From Nereida ignava (GTDB lineage: Bacteria; Pseudomonadota; Alphaproteobacteria; Rhodobacterales; Rhodobacteraceae): a stretch of 64,000 nucleotides of DNA. Positions 62,197-64,000 of the stretch are shown here, one piece after another. The position numbers and the translations under genes were made by a program. The stretch covers positions 18,749 through 82,748 of the forward strand of contig NZ_CVPC01000006.1 of assembly GCF_001049735.1 (NCBI RefSeq). Reading direction: 5' to 3'. Numbering within the stretch: the first letter of the stretch is position 1; every line of letters begins with the position of its first letter. The notes beneath the pieces are model-generated. The model ran no database searches. It was not told the origin of the DNA and saw only the letters and a program-made list of their open reading frames with translations.

Positions 62197-62706
62197 ATGG
62201 ACACGATGACATTTACGAAAGTATTGGGCGGGCTGTGCGGCTCCCTATTGGTTTTTTTGCTTGGCTCTTGGGTGGCTGAGGAAATGTACCACACCGGTGG
62301 TAAGCACGGCGATGAGCAGCAGGCTTACGCGATTGAAGTCGAATCAGACGAAGCAGAAGTTGAAGTTGTAGAAGTCTCCTTTGACGAAGCATTCGCAGCA
62401 GCGGACATCGACAAGGGTAAGAAATTGTGGCGTCAGTGTAGCGCGTGTCACAAGCAAGTAGACGGTGCCAACGGTACTGGCCCGCATTTGTATAATGTAG
62501 TTGGTCGCGACAAAGGCTCTGTAGATGGTTTCGGCTACTCAGGCGTATTGGCCAGCATGGAAGGCGACTGGACGCCAGAGAACTTGAGCGGCTTCCTGGA
62601 AAGCCCCAAGAACTATGCACCCGGCACAATCATGGGCTATCGCGGTATGTCAAAAATCGAAGACCGCGCATCTTTGATCGCCTACTTGCAGACGAACGGC
62701 GAGTAA
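62197..62706 (+). CDS. Membrane-anchored cytochrome c (CycM/c552-like)
   Basis: A 169-residue protein: an uncleaved N-terminal membrane anchor (about residues 8-28), a 40-residue acidic linker rich in Glu/Val, then a class I cytochrome c domain with heme site C81-S-A-C84-H85 and the Met ligand in GTIMGYRGM. Such membrane-bound cytochromes carry electrons to the aa3 or cbb3 oxidase in Rhodobacter and Paracoccus. The oxidase subunit IV peptide at 6.9 kb belongs to the same chain. Confidence 0.92.
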   Translation: MDTMTFTKVLGGLCGSLLVFLLGSWVAEEMYHTGGKHGDEQQAYAIEVESDEAEVEVVEVSFDEAFAAADIDKGKKLWRQCSACHKQVDGANGTGPHLYNVVGRDKGSVDGFGYSGVLASMEGDWTPENLSGFLESPKNYAPGTIMGYRGMSKIEDRASLIAYLQTNGE

Positions 62707-62734
62707 CGCGCCTTCAATCAAGTTTAACAGATAC

Positions 62735-62768
62735 AAAGCGGCGTAGGGATGAACTCTGCGCCGTTTTT
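62735..62768 (+). terminator. Intrinsic terminator after the cytochrome gene
   Basis: CGGCGTAG (62739-62746) pairs with CTGCGCCG (62755-62762) with one G-U pair, then five T. The following 118 bases up to the next ATG show no gene. Confidence 0.7.
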
Positions 62769-62886
62769 ATTTATGCGAACGAAACCTCACATATCCGCTA
62801 GCTGCGGCATAATTCCCTTGAACATTGGACAAATGCGACCTTAGCTTCACATCTAACCTAAGACGATGATCAGTTTTGAGGGACCC

Positions 62887-64000
62887 ATGGAAACCACATC
62901 AAGCCGTAGCCGCGCGATTGCCGTGAACCGTCCGAACCGATTTGCCCAGTTTGTAGCGATATCGGTGCTGAGCGTGGGAACCTTGATAGCTTGTGTGGGA
63001 GCGCTTCGGGCCGATGACAACGTTATTGTTGCGCAGACATTCACCACGCTTGGTAGCCCCAAGTATCCCGCTGATTTTGCGCATTTTGATTACGTGAACC
63101 CTGATGCGCCAAAGGGCGGTGAAATCTCGTTCGCGGCGGTGGGCACGTTCAACAGTCTGATGCCTTTTTCGCGCAAAGGTGATCCGGCGTCCCTTTCATC
63201 GGTAATGGTTGAGCGTTTCATGGAAACGTCGCTTGATGACCCAAACACAGATTACGGCTTGCTCGCGGAGCGGTTGGAATATCCGGAAAGCCAAGACTGG
63301 GTGATATTCCACATCCGCCCCGAGGCGCGGTTTTCTGACGGTGAGCCCGTGACAGCGGATGATGCGGTATTTACGTGGAATTTACTAATGGAGCAGGCGT
63401 TTCCATCTTACCGCGATGCGCTTGCCCGCATGGTGAGCAGCGTTGAGAAAGTAGGCCCCTTGTCTGTGAAGTATACCTTCAACCCAGAGGTGCCGCGCGA
63501 GGGGCTGATCAGTCAAATGGGTACCAACGCCGTGCTACCGCAACATTATTTTGAAGCGGAGAATCTACGGATTGATGAAAGCACGATGACCCCCATTCTG
63601 GGCAGCGGTCCCTATATGTTTGAGAGTGCTGACGCCCCGCGCCAAGTGACTTATGTGCGCAATCCTGATTATTGGGGCAACGATCTGCCGCTCAATAAAG
63701 GCCGCCACAATTTTGACCGCATCCGTATTGAATATTTCGGTGACGCGGCCGCCGCGTTTGAAGGCTTTAAGTCAGGGGCATTTTCGTTCCGCCAAGAGAC
63801 CAGCTCAAAAAACTGGGGTACGTCTTATGACTTTCCGGCGCTTGATAAAAACTGGGTTGTAAAAAAGGAACTTCCGAACACGGCGCTGCCGACATCGTCC
63901 GGTTTCGTATTTAACCTCGGCAAAGACGCCTTCCAAGACAAGCGTGTACGTCAGGCGATTGCGCTGATGTACAACTTCACCTGGACCAATGAGACGCTGC
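62887..64000 (+). CDS. YejA-like peptide ABC transporter substrate-binding protein (partial)
   Basis: An open frame from ATG 62887 to the window edge (371 codons, no stop). The first 15 residues are hydrophilic, then a signal-peptide-like helix (FAQFVAISVLSVGTLIACVG) ends near ALRADDN. The mature part has YPADFAHFDYVNPDAPKGGEISF, ARFSDGEPVTADDAVFTWNLL and GSGPYMFESADAPRQVTYVRNPDYWG, as in family 5 extracellular solute-binding proteins of the YejA/oligopeptide type. The permease and ATPase genes should follow outside the window. Confidence 0.9.
   Translation, partial: METTSSRSRAIAVNRPNRFAQFVAISVLSVGTLIACVGALRADDNVIVAQTFTTLGSPKYPADFAHFDYVNPDAPKGGEISFAAVGTFNSLMPFSRKGDPASLSSVMVERFMETSLDDPNTDYGLLAERLEYPESQDWVIFHIRPEARFSDGEPVTADDAVFTWNLLMEQAFPSYRDALARMVSSVEKVGPLSVKYTFNPEVPREGLISQMGTNAVLPQHYFEAENLRIDESTMTPILGSGPYMFESADAPRQVTYVRNPDYWGNDLPLNKGRHNFDRIRIEYFGDAAAAFEGFKSGAFSFRQETSSKNWGTSYDFPALDKNWVVKKELPNTALPTSSGFVFNLGKDAFQDKRVRQAIALMYNFTWTNETL

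Noticed and set aside
1..64000. Search for CRISPR arrays, insertion sequences, phage genes, toxin-antitoxin or restriction genes
   Set aside because: No regularly spaced repeats, transposase motifs, integrase, or paired toxin-antitoxin frames were seen; the window is housekeeping-type chromosome.
1..64000. Search for tRNA and rRNA genes
   Set aside because: No tRNA-like GGTTCGA-type arm with matching stems or rRNA core sequence was recognised in the intergenic regions.

Overview
The window is a stretch of chromosome from an alphaproteobacterium, most probably a marine member of the Roseobacter group (Rhodobacteraceae/Roseobacteraceae). The evidence is gene content read from the translated sequence: L-malyl-CoA/beta-methylmalyl-CoA lyase (Mcl1), the DgcN/DgcA D-glutamate genes, the alphaproteobacterial cell-cycle regulator TrcR (DUF1013), COQ9, DUF6356, DUF6173, TIGR02302, an aa3-oxidase subunit IV peptide and a small SRP RNA just upstream of dnaX-ybaB-recR. 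Base composition is even and moderately GC-rich. I see no insertion sequence, prophage, CRISPR array, rRNA or tRNA gene. Almost every base is in a gene, and no gene-free stretch exceeds 300 bases.

Layout. 1-7.6 kb: end of a membrane transporter, a DsbD-alpha-like protein, YqgE, the tRNA t6A enzyme TsaC/Sua5, an acyl-CoA dehydrogenase with an MBL hydrolase, an Lrp/AsnC regulator with a perfect palindrome at its start, and small envelope and respiratory proteins. 7.6-13 kb: AzlCD exporter, then a molybdenum-cofactor operon fdhD-mobA-mobB-moeA in which moeA is fused to a 310-residue DUF429-like domain. 13-21 kb: GreA, ETF-ubiquinone oxidoreductase, a TPR protein, IspE, a polyprenyl diphosphate synthase, DUF2007 and TrmN6. 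21-25 kb: LysR regulator with a divergent 49-residue peptide gene, and phaA-phbB. 25-32 kb: Tag, a TlpA thioredoxin, and argH-lipoprotein-DUF2834-lysA-TIGR02302. 32-41 kb: ftsE-ftsX-plsC, accA, mcl1, and divergently dgcN-dgcA-dat for D-amino acids. 41-52 kb: pyruvate kinase, rpmI-rplT, pheS-pheT, a glutathione transferase, mscL, alanine dehydrogenase with a divergent Lrp regulator, rpsU, COQ9. 52-64 kb: quinone oxidoreductase, RNase T2, trcR, recR/ybaB/dnaX with ffs, a 5'-nucleotidase, nudC, pheA, a membrane-anchored cytochrome c, and the start of a YejA-like peptide-binding protein.

How the genes fit together. Central carbon: phaA and phbB make 3-hydroxybutyryl-CoA for storage or for the ethylmalonyl-CoA pathway, whose glyoxylate-forming step is Mcl1. 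Nitrogen: Dat collects amino groups from D-amino acids on D-glutamate, which DgcN acetylates and DgcA epimerises; alanine dehydrogenase handles L-alanine. Respiration: ETF-QO, decaprenyl diphosphate synthase, COQ9, cytochrome c and oxidase subunit IV all feed or build the ubiquinone/cytochrome chain.

The observations most worth a second look are the DUF429-MoeA fusion; a 13-base word shared between the ald/lrp and mcl1/dgcN intergenic regions that suggests one Lrp-type regulon for L- and D-amino-acid breakdown; the perfect palindrome touching the start of the other Lrp gene; a hairpin terminator between phaA and phbB; and a glutathione transferase frame that runs about 100 bases into pheT. 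I did not find a defence system or an obviously new multigene system. All functional calls are from reading the translations; no database search was run.
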